Both the position numbers and the translations under genes were made by a program. DNA of 19,695 bases from NCBI GenBank assembly GCA_044464175.1, contig JBIQLO010000059.1, positions 1 to 19,695 on the forward strand, read 5' to 3'. The DNA comes from JBIQLO01 sp044464175 (GTDB lineage Bacteria; Planctomycetota; Phycisphaerae; Tepidisphaerales; Tepidisphaeraceae). The notes beneath the pieces are model-generated. The model made no database searches, was not told where the DNA came from, and saw only the letters and a program-made list of their open reading frames with translations. Positions 8,614-15,022 of this stretch are shown here, piece after piece; the first letter of the stretch is position 1, and every line of letters begins with the position of its first letter.

Positions 8614-9384
8614 ATGCCCGCCAACACGCCTGATCGTAAAATCTTTGTTCGCATCCGCCGGCAGGATGGGCCGGAGAAGCCCTCCCGGTGGGAGGAATTC
8701 GCCGTTCCGTACCGCCCGAACATGAACATCATTTCAGTGCTGCAGTGGATCGCGGCGCATCCGGTCACCAGCGACGGCACGGCCACCACGCCGGTGGTAT
8801 ATGACAGCAACTGTCTGGAAGAGGTTTGCGGGGCGTGCACCATGGTCATCAACGGGCATGTTCGCCAGAGCTGCTCAGCGCTGGTGGACAAGCTTTCGCC
8901 CCAGGGTGAGCCGATCACGCTGGAGCCGATGGCCAAGTTCCCGGTCGTGCGCGACTTATTTCCCGATCGGGCCCGCCTGTTTAATGATCTGAAACGCGTT
9001 AAGGCGTGGGTGCCGATCGACGGCACGTATGATCTGGGACCCGGCCCGCGCGTCTCGAAGGATCTGGCCGATGAGCGCTATCCGCTGTCGAGGTGCATCA
9101 GCTGCGGCTGTTGCCTGGACGCCTGCCCGCAATACACGCCGGTCAACAACTACGTCGGGGCGGCCATTCTCAACCAGGTGCGTCTTTTCAACGACCATCC
9201 GACCGGCGCGGCTCTCAAAGGGGAGCGGCTGGAAACCATGATGGAAGAGGGGGGCGCGGGCGACTGCTCCAAGGCGGGCAACTGCGTGCGCGTCTGCCCG
9301 AAGGAGATTCCCCTTCTGGAAAGCATCGCGGTCGTGCAGCGCCAGGTGACCGGACACGCGATCAAGAAATTCTTCTCCAAGTAA
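8614..9384 (+). CDS. sdhB: Succinate dehydrogenase/fumarate reductase iron-sulfur subunit
   Basis: 256 aa, the usual SdhB/FrdB length. It carries electrons between the flavoprotein and quinone in complex II at the inner membrane. All clusters have ligands: [2Fe-2S] C67, C72, C75 and C87 (NCLEEVCGACTM...C), [4Fe-4S] C161, C164, C167 and C171 (CISCGCCLDACP), and the third cluster C218, C224 and C228 (CSKAGNCVRVCP). The VPYRPNMNIISVLQWI segment is typical of the Bacillus-like branch of the family. AGGAA lies eight bases before the ATG. No flavoprotein or membrane-anchor subunit is in the window, so the subunit is separated from its usual operon partners. It lies 35 bases after tRNA-Cys and is probably cotranscribed with it. 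SDH versus fumarate reductase cannot be told from this subunit. Confidence 0.94.
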   Translation: MPANTPDRKIFVRIRRQDGPEKPSRWEEFAVPYRPNMNIISVLQWIAAHPVTSDGTATTPVVYDSNCLEEVCGACTMVINGHVRQSCSALVDKLSPQGEPITLEPMAKFPVVRDLFPDRARLFNDLKRVKAWVPIDGTYDLGPGPRVSKDLADERYPLSRCISCGCCLDACPQYTPVNNYVGAAILNQVRLFNDHPTGAALKGERLETMMEEGGAGDCSKAGNCVRVCPKEIPLLESIAVVQRQVTGHAIKKFFSK

Positions 9385-9473
9385 CCACTCTGCCGGAGGC
9401 AACCTTGGGCGGCCAGCGCGGGCTTTGAGTTGCGCCGTTTTCCGCCGCCGGTTTTACGCGTACCATTGGGGGT

Positions 9474-10565
9474 ATGCGGGCAATCGTCACGGGACAGGTG
9501 GGGGTGGACAAGGGGCCTTATCTTCAGGCCGTTCAGGAACTGGCACGCGCGGCGGGCATCGATTTGCAGGTCTGCCATGTGGGGGCGATGATGTACCGCG
9601 AAGCGCCGGACGTGCCGCCGGGGCGGATTCTCAATCTCCCGATCACCCGGCTCAATACACTTCGACGTTCGGTTTTCAAGGAGATTCTGCGCCTGGCGGA
9701 TGCCCACGAGCATGTGCTGGTGAACACGCACGCCACCTTCCGCTGGCGGCATGGGCTGTTCGCGGCGTTTGACTACGACCAGATGAAGGCGTTCAACGCC
9801 GATCTGTATGTCACGCTGCTGGACAACGTGGAGAACGTGCATCAACGGCTGCTACGGGAGCATGAGACCGACCACACGCTCAAGGACATCATGGTCTGGC
9901 GGGAGGAGGAGCTGCTGGCGACGGAGATCCTGGCGACGATCGCCCGGGGACACGGGCACTTTTTCATGCTGGCGCGGGGGCGGAAGGACTTTACCGCGCG
10001 GACGCTGTTCCGGCTACTGTTTGAGCCGGAGAAGCGCAAGGTGTATCTCAGTTTCCCGATGTCGCACGTGATGGACCAGCCCGAAACCCTGAGGCGGATC
10101 CAGCGGTTCAAGGAGGCGATGGGAGAGCATTTTACGGTGTTTGATCCATCGGATGTGGATGAGCTGCTGGTGCATACGGCCGCGATGGCGGCGCTGCAGG
10201 AGGGGCAGACGAGCGTGAAGGTGCCGGCGGCGGAGGGGGCGGTGCAGCTCAAGACGGCGGATGTGGCGCAGATTTCAGGGGACATCATGGGGCAGATCTA
10301 CGCCCGGGATTTCAAGATGATCGACCAGTCGGACCTGATCGTGTCGCTGGTGCCGGAGATGGCGGACGGGCGGCCGGCGATCTCCAGCGGCGTTGAGCGG
10401 GAACTGCAGCATGCCTTTGAGGGGGGAAAGGAGGTCTTTGTGATCTGGCAGTGCCGGGCCGCACCCAGCCCGTTCATCACGGAGACGGCCACCGGGGTGT
10501 TTGGGAGCGTGGAGGAGGCGCTGGGGGCGTTTGAGCGGCGAGGATACCTGGTGAAACATGAATGA
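9474..10565 (+). CDS. Fusion: adenylate-kinase-like P-loop domain + nucleoside 2-deoxyribosyltransferase-like domain
   Basis: 363 aa, two domains. Residues 1 to about 185 resemble archaeal-type adenylate kinase: a P-loop position at 7-14 (GQVGVDKG), the LVNTHATFRWRHGL strand (compare VDTHATIRTP... in AdkA) and LYVTLLDNVENVHQRLL. The Walker A is altered: D12 stands where glycine is normal and G14 where serine/threonine is normal, so ATP hydrolysis or phosphotransfer is doubtful. Residues from about 188 to 363 look like a nucleoside 2-deoxyribosyltransferase fold. They have VYLSFPMSH, a DFKMIDQSDLIVSLVPE segment, and SSGVERELQHA with E310 at the catalytic-glutamate position. The role is unknown; nucleotide binding or sensing coupled to base cleavage is inference. 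It follows sdhB by 89 bases and converges on queD. The start has no strong ribosome site, and TACCAT seven bases upstream is a poor -10. Confidence 0.6.
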   Translation: MRAIVTGQVGVDKGPYLQAVQELARAAGIDLQVCHVGAMMYREAPDVPPGRILNLPITRLNTLRRSVFKEILRLADAHEHVLVNTHATFRWRHGLFAAFDYDQMKAFNADLYVTLLDNVENVHQRLLREHETDHTLKDIMVWREEELLATEILATIARGHGHFFMLARGRKDFTARTLFRLLFEPEKRKVYLSFPMSHVMDQPETLRRIQRFKEAMGEHFTVFDPSDVDELLVHTAAMAALQEGQTSVKVPAAEGAVQLKTADVAQISGDIMGQIYARDFKMIDQSDLIVSLVPEMADGRPAISSGVERELQHAFEGGKEVFVIWQCRAAPSPFITETATGVFGSVEEALGAFERRGYLVKHE

Positions 10566-10666
10566 ATTTCGCATGCCCGCAGTGAATTCAGGCGCGGTCT
10601 GAATGGCAAGGTGTCATGCAAGGGATGCTTACCCTTCAACCGCCGCTGCGCGACGGCCTTTGCCCA

Positions 10667-10697
10667 AAGGGGAGGGGGCGATCTCCGGTTTTATGAT
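10667..10697 (+). terminator. Possible terminator between convergent genes
   Basis: CCTTT-GCCC-AAAGG is followed by GGAG...CTCC and a short GGTTTT run, in the gap between two genes that converge. The stems are short, so this is weak. Confidence 0.25.
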
Positions 10698-10711
10698 CAC
10701 GCTTTATGTTT

Positions 10712-11071
10712 TCATCCGCGGTACTCGCAGGTGGAAGTGCAGGTTTCGTGGACGATGATGGCGGCCAGCAGGGGGAGGGCGGGCTTGATGCGGTCCCAGA
10801 GCCATCGGGCGAGCATTTCGCTGGTGGGGTTTTGCAGGCCGGGGATGTCGTTGAGGTAGCGGTGGTCGAGCTGGTCCACGAGCGGGTTGACCAGTTGTTT
10901 GATCTGGCCGTAGTCGATGAGGTATCCCTTGGCCGGATCGACCTCGCCTTCCACCAGCACGTCGAAGCGGAACGAATGGCCGTGGAGGCGACGGCATTTG
11001 TGGCCTTCGGGAAAGGTAGGCAGGTCGTGGGCGGCCTCGAAGTGGAAGGATTTGCTCAGGTGGATGGTCAT
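10712..11071 (-). CDS. queD: 6-carboxy-5,6,7,8-tetrahydropterin synthase (QueD family)
   Basis: 119 aa, normal for QueD. The enzyme converts dihydroneopterin triphosphate to 6-carboxytetrahydropterin, the first dedicated step to preQ0 and queuosine. FHFEAAHDLP gives the first zinc histidine. CRRLHGHSF is the CxxxHGH motif that separates QueD from eukaryotic pyruvoyl-tetrahydropterin synthases. YLIDYGQIK, LDHRYLND, NPTSEMLARWLW and the final HETCTSTCEYRG complete the family signature. It is the last gene of a minus-strand run behind the NagB-like gene (95 bases, filled by heptamer repeats). There is no Shine-Dalgarno site; the leader consists of AATTCAT-type repeats carrying two CATAAT boxes. 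A QueC-like gene lies 2.3 kb away, but QueE and QueF are absent here. Confidence 0.92.
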   Translation of the reverse strand: MTIHLSKSFHFEAAHDLPTFPEGHKCRRLHGHSFRFDVLVEGEVDPAKGYLIDYGQIKQLVNPLVDQLDHRYLNDIPGLQNPTSEMLARWLWDRIKPALPLLAAIIVHETCTSTCEYRG

Positions 11072-11077
11072 GGACGG

Positions 11078-11166
11078 AATAATTACGAATTATGAATTAT
11101 GAATTAGGAATGAGAAATTGCCAGGGGAATGGGATTTTTAATTCGTAATTCACCATTCTCAATTAT
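11078..11166. repeat. Degenerate heptamer tandem repeat, tract B (with internal inversion)
   Basis: Units from 11082 are ATTACGA, ATTATGA, ATTATGA, ATTAGGA, ATGAGAA, ATTGCCA, in exact 7-base register. The right half (about 11136-11166) repeats TTAATTC, GTAATTC, ACCATTC, TCAATTA. That is close to the reverse complement of the left half, so the two could fold together. The tract spans the whole gap between the NagB-like stop and the queD start. Confidence 0.75.
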
Positions 11167-12129
11167 TCAGTGGGCGTCGGGTTGGAGCGGGCCGGCGAGT
11201 TGGCGGACGAAGAAGAGCTGGCCGGGGAGGGTGGGCATGAAGCTGCTGGGAATCCACGGGGTGGGGCCGTACTGAAGCGTGACGCAGAGGCTCATCCCTT
11301 GCCAGCTGGCGCCCCGGTCGGGGTAGACGCCGTCGGCGCCGCCGATGCAGACATCGCTCTGGAGAAAAAGTCCGGGGCCGATGGTGTTGGCGAAGGCGGG
11401 GATGAGGGTGAAGCGGCTCATGAAGCTGTGGAGACTGTTCTGTTCGACGGTGAGGGGATGGAGGGCGACGCCCAGGCGGTGGGTCTGCTGCTTCCACTGC
11501 TCGGGGGTGTACTCGCCGGCCAGTTGGGGCTCCCAGAAGGCGATGTGGCAGACGCGGCCGATGCCGTAGACGGTGACGAGGCGCGCGCCTTGCTGCTTCA
11601 AGGCCGCGATTTTGCCCGCATAGGTTGGGAGATTTTTTCGGGTGGCGAAGTTGCGCTGGGATTCGGGGACGGTCAACTTGCCCAGGGGGGTGAAGAGGGC
11701 CTGCTTCATGGCGTGCTCGAAGCCGCCGGGTTGGTCGCCTGGCATGGTATTGCCACTGGCGTCGGACCATTCATCCATGTTGAAGGTGGTGACGTGGGCG
11801 CAGTTGGTGCGGCTTTTTTTAAGGCGCTGAACGACGGTTTTGTACATACCCATGGGGCCGACGGGCAGAATGATGGCGAGCTTCTGGCCCCGGCGGGCGG
11901 TCTGCTCGATCTGGTCGGCGATGGCATCGCCCATGCGACGGTCCATGTCGGCCACGTCGCGGACGGGGGTGGGCTTGAACTTCGGGTTCCAGAATTTGGC
12001 GCGCTGGGTGACGCCCTTGAGGCCTAGGGCGCAGCAGCGGTCGATTTTTTTCAAGTCCCAGCCCTGGGGGTAAAAGCCTTCCAGGAGGGAGCCTTTGATC
12101 GTGTTGAGGAGGTTGAGGGTTTTGGGCAT
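11167..12129 (-). CDS. NagB-like (glucosamine-6-phosphate deaminase family) protein, divergent
   Basis: 320 aa; NagB is about 266. Sugar-phosphate isomerase/deaminase fold with LAIILPVGPMGMYKTV (phosphate loop region) and NMDEW (D119, matching the catalytic aspartate of NLDEY). GIGRVCHIAFWEP matches GxGxDGHIAFNEP. H195 and E200 are kept, but the catalytic-triad aspartate is V193 and the following glycine is C194. True NagB chemistry may therefore be changed or lost. The final SDVCIGGADGVYPDRG and a C-terminal extension also differ. It sits 26 bases downstream of a PIG-L deacetylase gene, so the pair probably handles an N-acetylated amino sugar or a derivative: deacetylation, then isomerisation or deamination. 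Substrate is unknown. No Shine-Dalgarno site; the leader is a CAAATAA-type heptamer repeat. Confidence 0.75.
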   Translation of the reverse strand: MPKTLNLLNTIKGSLLEGFYPQGWDLKKIDRCCALGLKGVTQRAKFWNPKFKPTPVRDVADMDRRMGDAIADQIEQTARRGQKLAIILPVGPMGMYKTVVQRLKKSRTNCAHVTTFNMDEWSDASGNTMPGDQPGGFEHAMKQALFTPLGKLTVPESQRNFATRKNLPTYAGKIAALKQQGARLVTVYGIGRVCHIAFWEPQLAGEYTPEQWKQQTHRLGVALHPLTVEQNSLHSFMSRFTLIPAFANTIGPGLFLQSDVCIGGADGVYPDRGASWQGMSLCVTLQYGPTPWIPSSFMPTLPGQLFFVRQLAGPLQPDAH

Positions 12130-12134
12130 GTCTG

Positions 12135-12176
12135 TGATTGGTTATTGGTTTCTTGTTATTTGTTCTTTGTGGATTG
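12135..12176. repeat. Degenerate heptamer tandem repeat, tract C
   Basis: Six units in register: TGATTGG, TTATTGG, TTTCTTG, TTATTTG, TTCTTTG, TGGATTG (consensus TTNTTNG). The tract fills the gap upstream of the NagB-like start at 12129 and extends into the 3' end of the PIG-L gene, encoding its last six or seven residues. Confidence 0.7.
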
Positions 12177-12908
12177 GAACAGCTCCGAGAGCAGGTCGTT
12201 GTGGGGGTAGGCGTGGCCCTGGTGCTGGATAAAGCCTTCGGCGTAGGTTGAGCCGCATTGCCGGCCGCGGTGGGCGCCGGCGCGTTTCATGGCGTCGATG
12301 TATTCATCCATGCCGTGATGGGCTTTGAGCCATTGGCGCTGGGAGGCGTGGCAGACAAGCATATCGACCTTTTTATCCATCTGCGCGGAGATGTCCACCA
12401 GGGTGGTGGGAGTGACTTCGTGGCCCAGAGGGTCGATCAGCTCGACGGGGTCGCAGTAGTAGAGGTGGGGGATGGCGCTGTCGGGGTGGCGCGGGACCGA
12501 GGAGATATTGGGCGCGCCGTAGACGAAGCTGGCGCCGCGGGCCAGGAGACTCACCTGTTCGTGGTCGAGCATGTAGTCCCGGGGGGCGTGGGTGAAGACC
12601 AGGGAAGGGGTGACGCGGCGGAAGAGGTCAATGGTCTTGCGGATCGTCGGCTTGTCATAGACGACGAAGCCGTCGAGTTCGCCCAGGCAGTGGTAGGCGG
12701 CGCCGATCAGGGCGGCGGCCTTTTGGGCCTCGGCGGTGCGCGTGGCGGCGATGGACCAGGGGGAGTCGGTCATGGTGCCACAGTCGCCGGCGGTGGCGGT
12801 CGCGATGTGAATTTCCCAGCCGGCGTCGGCCAGGCGAATGAGGGTGCCGCCGCAGAGGATTTCGGCATCGTCGGGATGGGCCAGAAACGAGAGGGCAACG
12901 CGTCGCAT
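12156..12908 (-). CDS. PIG-L family (LmbE-like) N-acetylglucosaminyl deacetylase
   Basis: 250 aa zinc-dependent deacetylase of N-acetylglucosamine-type sugars, cytosolic (no signal peptide). AHPDDAE at residues 10-16 gives the first zinc ligands and catalytic aspartate. HAPRDYMLDHEQ (H107, D111, D115, H116) is the second family motif. The protein ends in ELFQSTKNK, partly encoded by heptamer repeat units, so the original C-terminus may have been replaced. Downstream is the NagB-like gene, 26 bases away, a natural partner for deacetylation of an amino sugar. Upstream (22 bases) is a possible leaderless small ORF, and the shared promoter is probably the one at 13164-13192. There is no clear ribosome site. 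Confidence 0.88.
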   Translation of the reverse strand: MRRVALSFLAHPDDAEILCGGTLIRLADAGWEIHIATATAGDCGTMTDSPWSIAATRTAEAQKAAALIGAAYHCLGELDGFVVYDKPTIRKTIDLFRRVTPSLVFTHAPRDYMLDHEQVSLLARGASFVYGAPNISSVPRHPDSAIPHLYYCDPVELIDPLGHEVTPTTLVDISAQMDKKVDMLVCHASQRQWLKAHHGMDEYIDAMKRAGAHRGRQCGSTYAEGFIQHQGHAYPHNDLLSELFQSTKNK

Positions 12909-12930
12909 GATTGGATGGGGTTGAGGGTGT

Positions 12931-13158
12931 TCAGGAGTCGGGTTGGGTTCGTTGGGAAATACGCTGCGGTGGATTGAGGGGCAAAATCGTTGATTCCGGA
13001 GCGCCAGCGGGGTTTTGGGGCATTTGGGGTTGGGTTCGTTGATTGCGGAGGGCCAGATAGCCGCAGCGGCGGCAGGGGGGGAGGAGGGGTTGGCCTCCGG
13101 AGGTGAGGCCGTGCGAGGAGGCGGGGTGGATCGGGGAGCACATCATGAGATAGTCCAT
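12931..13158 (-). CDS. Putative leaderless 75-aa protein with CxxC motif
   Basis: The ORF begins at an ATG exactly where the strong minus-strand promoter at 13164-13192 predicts the transcript to start, so it would be translated from a leaderless mRNA. The first 40 residues look protein-like: MDYLMMCSPIHPASSHGL, then a GGQPLLPPCRRCGYLAL segment. C7, H11, H16, C29 and C32 could bind a metal. The rest is proline- and glutamine-rich and overlaps GT-rich repeats. A duplicated segment recurs out of frame (CTGGCSCTCCGSAATCAACG at about 13039-13058 and 12990-13009), so the C-terminus is suspect. It stops 22 bases before the PIG-L gene. It may instead be 5' leader RNA of that operon. No homologue is recognised. 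Confidence 0.42.
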   Translation of the reverse strand: MDYLMMCSPIHPASSHGLTSGGQPLLPPCRRCGYLALRNQRTQPQMPQNPAGAPESTILPLNPPQRISQRTQPDS

Positions 13159-13163
13159 TGCGG

Positions 13164-13192
13164 AATATAGGTAAGTGTAAGGAGAATGTCAA
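13164..13192 (-). promoter_or_regulatory. Near-consensus promoter of the PIG-L/NagB-like/QueD run
   Basis: TTGACA (13187-13192), a 17-base spacer, and TATATT (13164-13169) on the minus strand match the sigma-70 consensus in 11 of 12 positions. An AT-rich stretch upstream could serve as an UP element. The predicted start is at A13158/13159, the A of an ATG. Confidence 0.75.
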
Positions 13193-13219
13193 GGGGGGAG
13201 ATCAATTATTATCCATGAA

Positions 13220-13246
13220 TTTTTCTCCTGGGTTTTTGGAGAAAAA
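13220..13246. promoter_or_regulatory. Inverted repeat in the divergent promoter region
   Basis: TTTTTCTCC and GGAGAAAAA form a perfect 9-bp dyad with a 9-base centre. It lies between the two divergent promoters, about 28 bases from the minus-strand -35. It could be a regulator binding site. It has no trailing T-run suitable for a terminator in either direction. Confidence 0.4.
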
Positions 13247-13329
13247 GGGCGCCTACGTCAGAGGCGAGGTTGGCTTAAGCCGCGCCGACGGATTTGAGCG
13301 GGGGCCGAGGTGCGGGCGGGGTGGGGAGT

Positions 13330-13338
13330 TGGTATATT
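13330..13338 (+). promoter_or_regulatory. Extended -10 promoter for a leaderless QueC-like transcript
   Basis: TGGTATATT is an extended -10 (TGnTATATT). Its last base is seven positions before A13345 of the ATG, so the predicted transcript starts at the start codon. There is no good -35, as is common with extended -10 promoters. Confidence 0.6.
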
Positions 13339-13344
13339 GGGAAC

Positions 13345-13998
13345 ATGGCGCGGGATTTGGCGATTGTATTGAGCAGCGGTGGGGTGAACGGCGCGGTGGC
13401 GGCGGCGATGGCGGCGCAGAAATATCGGCTGGTGATGCTGTATGCCGAGACGCCGGGTGAGGCCAATTCGCGGCTGCGGGCGGCGCATGAGCAGCAGGTG
13501 GCGCATTTCAAGCCGTATCGGGAGCATGTGATCGGGCTGACGCCGGTGGGGGGAGGCAAATTCAACACCGAAGCGGCAGCGGCGGCCAACGATCCGCGGC
13601 AGACGCCGGCGCTGGGGCTGTGCCTGCTGGAGATGCTGCCTCTGATCGCCTCGGCCGCGCAGTATGCCGCGCATTACCAGGCGGTGGCGATTTACTTTGG
13701 CTTGCGCGTGGGGGCGGAGGCGGATGAATTGGCGCAGGCGACGGAGTATGTGCAGATCTGGAATGAAATGATCCAGCTTCCGTGTGGGCGGGCAGAGGTG
13801 GAACTGGTGGCGCCGCTGCTGGAACTGGAGCCGTGGCAGGTGGTGGATGTGGGATTCCAGGTGGGGGCGCCGCTGGCACTGGCTTGGAGCTGCATGGAGG
13901 GGGGAGAGCAGCCGTGCTGGGCGTGCCGGGGGTGCCGCGCACGCGAGGCGGCATTTCAGCGGGGGGCGCACGCCGATCCGCTGCGGGTGAAGAAGTAG
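13345..13998 (+). CDS. QueC-like (7-cyano-7-deazaguanine synthase family) protein with altered PP-loop
   Basis: 217 aa, near QueC length. QueC makes preQ0 from 7-carboxy-7-deazaguanine, ammonia and ATP. The zinc site is intact: C183, C191, C194 and C197 (SCMEGGEQPCWACRGCRARE). The ATP-pyrophosphatase loop, normally SGGxDS, reads SGGVNG (residues 11-16), so the key aspartate is asparagine (N15) and the serine is glycine (G16). The AIYFGLRVGAEADE segment corresponds to the QueC region after the loop. Either this lineage uses a variant loop, or this is a paralogue with changed chemistry. QueD is 2.3 kb away on the other strand, which supports a deazaguanine link; QueE is not in the window. The start codon coincides with the predicted transcription start. 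Confidence 0.7.
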   Translation: MARDLAIVLSSGGVNGAVAAAMAAQKYRLVMLYAETPGEANSRLRAAHEQQVAHFKPYREHVIGLTPVGGGKFNTEAAAAANDPRQTPALGLCLLEMLPLIASAAQYAAHYQAVAIYFGLRVGAEADELAQATEYVQIWNEMIQLPCGRAEVELVAPLLELEPWQVVDVGFQVGAPLALAWSCMEGGEQPCWACRGCRAREAAFQRGAHADPLRVKK

Positions 13999-14056
13999 GG
14001 CGGCGGGGCAGAGTTGTGGGCTCTTGGGCTGGAAGCGGGCAGCACCTCTGGACTTG

Positions 14057-14086
14057 TTGCTCTTGTGCCTGTTTGTCGGCTACACT
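14057..14086 (+). promoter_or_regulatory. Candidate promoter of the secreted protein gene
   Basis: TTGCTC (14057-14062), an 18-base spacer, then TACACT (14081-14086). The predicted start is near 14093, leaving a roughly 22-base leader that includes the GGAGGAA ribosome site. Confidence 0.35.
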
Positions 14087-14114
14087 TGCGTTGATTCATA
14101 ATTGGAGGAATCGC

Positions 14115-14756
14115 ATGCGGTATTGGACCGGTTGGTCGGCGGTGTTGTTGGTGTGTTGCCTGAGCGGGCGGGTTGGCGCGGCGACGACGGAGCCGACGGC
14201 GGATTATTCCTCGCCCAAGGCGGCGGCCAAGTCGTTCGTGCAGGCGCTGGCGGCGGGGGATGCGCAAGGGGCGCGGGCGGCGGTGATCGCCACGCCGCAG
14301 CAGATGCAGAGCGTGGATTTGCTGGCGATGATGGCCGGGAGCATGAAGAAATTGACGGATGCGGCGGTGGCCAAGTTCGGGGAGGCGGGGGAGAGCATCG
14401 CCGGGCAGCACGCACGGCTGGAGGAGAACCTCAAGCAGATCGACGAGGCGCAGGTGCAGATCAACGGGGATGCGGCGACGCTGGCCAGCGCGGACCAGAA
14501 GCAGCCGGTGACGCTCAAGAAGCAGGATGGGCAGTGGAAGGTGGACATGGGGTCGATGCCGGGGACGGAGCAACTGTCGCAGGCGGCCGGCGCGATCCGG
14601 GCGATGGCCAAGGCGGCGACGGACACGGCGGGGGAAATTCAGGCCGATCAGTACAAGAGCGTGGACGCGGCGCGGGATGCCTTTCAGAAGAAGATGATGG
14701 CGGCGCTGCTGGCGAACATGCCGCATCCGGCCAGTCAGCCGACGACGCGGCCGTGA
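14115..14756 (+). CDS. Secreted alpha-helical hypothetical protein
   Basis: 213 aa. A signal peptide is clear (MRYWTGWSAVLLVCCLSGRVGA, probable cleavage before ATTEP), so the protein is exported. The mature part is alanine-rich and mostly helical. It opens with SSPKAAAKSFVQALAAGDAQGARAAV, which resembles the short helical repeats of NTF2-like or DUF4878-type secreted domains, and DGQWKVDMGSM also fits a small NTF2-like fold. That assignment is tentative. It ends in a proline/threonine tail (PASQPTTRP). GGAGGAA four bases before the ATG is the best ribosome site in the window. The gene stands alone and runs into a hairpin cluster. Confidence 0.75.
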   Translation: MRYWTGWSAVLLVCCLSGRVGAATTEPTADYSSPKAAAKSFVQALAAGDAQGARAAVIATPQQMQSVDLLAMMAGSMKKLTDAAVAKFGEAGESIAGQHARLEENLKQIDEAQVQINGDAATLASADQKQPVTLKKQDGQWKVDMGSMPGTEQLSQAAGAIRAMAKAATDTAGEIQADQYKSVDAARDAFQKKMMAALLANMPHPASQPTTRP

Positions 14757-14813
14757 GGAAGAGGAGTTGCGCAGTCGGCAGCAAGTAGGGCAGGCCGTTA
14801 CGATGCGGGAAAG

Positions 14814-14841
14814 CACAGGTCACGGAGTACCGTGACCTGTG
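14814..14841. repeat. 12-bp perfect hairpin after the secreted protein gene
   Basis: CACAGGTCACGG pairs with CCGTGACCTGTG around an AGTA loop. It lies 57 bases after the stop codon. There is no T-run, so it is more likely a REP-like palindrome or RNA-stability element than a simple terminator. Confidence 0.7.
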
Positions 14842-14861
14842 GCACCCGGCTTCCGCGCCGC

Positions 14862-14883
14862 CTACAACTTGCCACAGTTGTAG
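14862..14883. repeat. 8-bp hairpin
   Basis: CTACAACT-TGCCAC-AGTTGTAG. Its right arm overlaps the left end of the next inverted repeat, so the two structures compete. Confidence 0.55.
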
Positions 14884-14954
14884 GGTGGGGTTTACCCCAC
14901 CAAAGCACCATTCGCAGATCGGATTGCGGTGGGGTAAACCCCATCCAACAAACT
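14876..14954. repeat. 79-bp element with 27-bp inverted ends, REP/MITE-like
   Basis: The left end (14876-14901) and right end (14928-14954) are reverse complements at about 24 of 27 positions. Each contains the self-palindromic core GGGGTTTACCCC or its mate GGGGTAAACCCC. No transposase is nearby. It sits between two convergent genes, a usual place for REP or BIME elements. Confidence 0.6.
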
Positions 14955-15022
14955 CTGGGTGTTCCCGCGGAGCACCGACAACGATGCGGGGTTCGTGGTG
15001 CTTTGCGGACATGTTGCCTGAA

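Noticed and set aside
11170..12977. Long plus-strand ORFs opposite the NagB-like and PIG-L genes
   Set aside because: Gly/Ala/Asp-rich mirrors of real genes with no recognisable motif.
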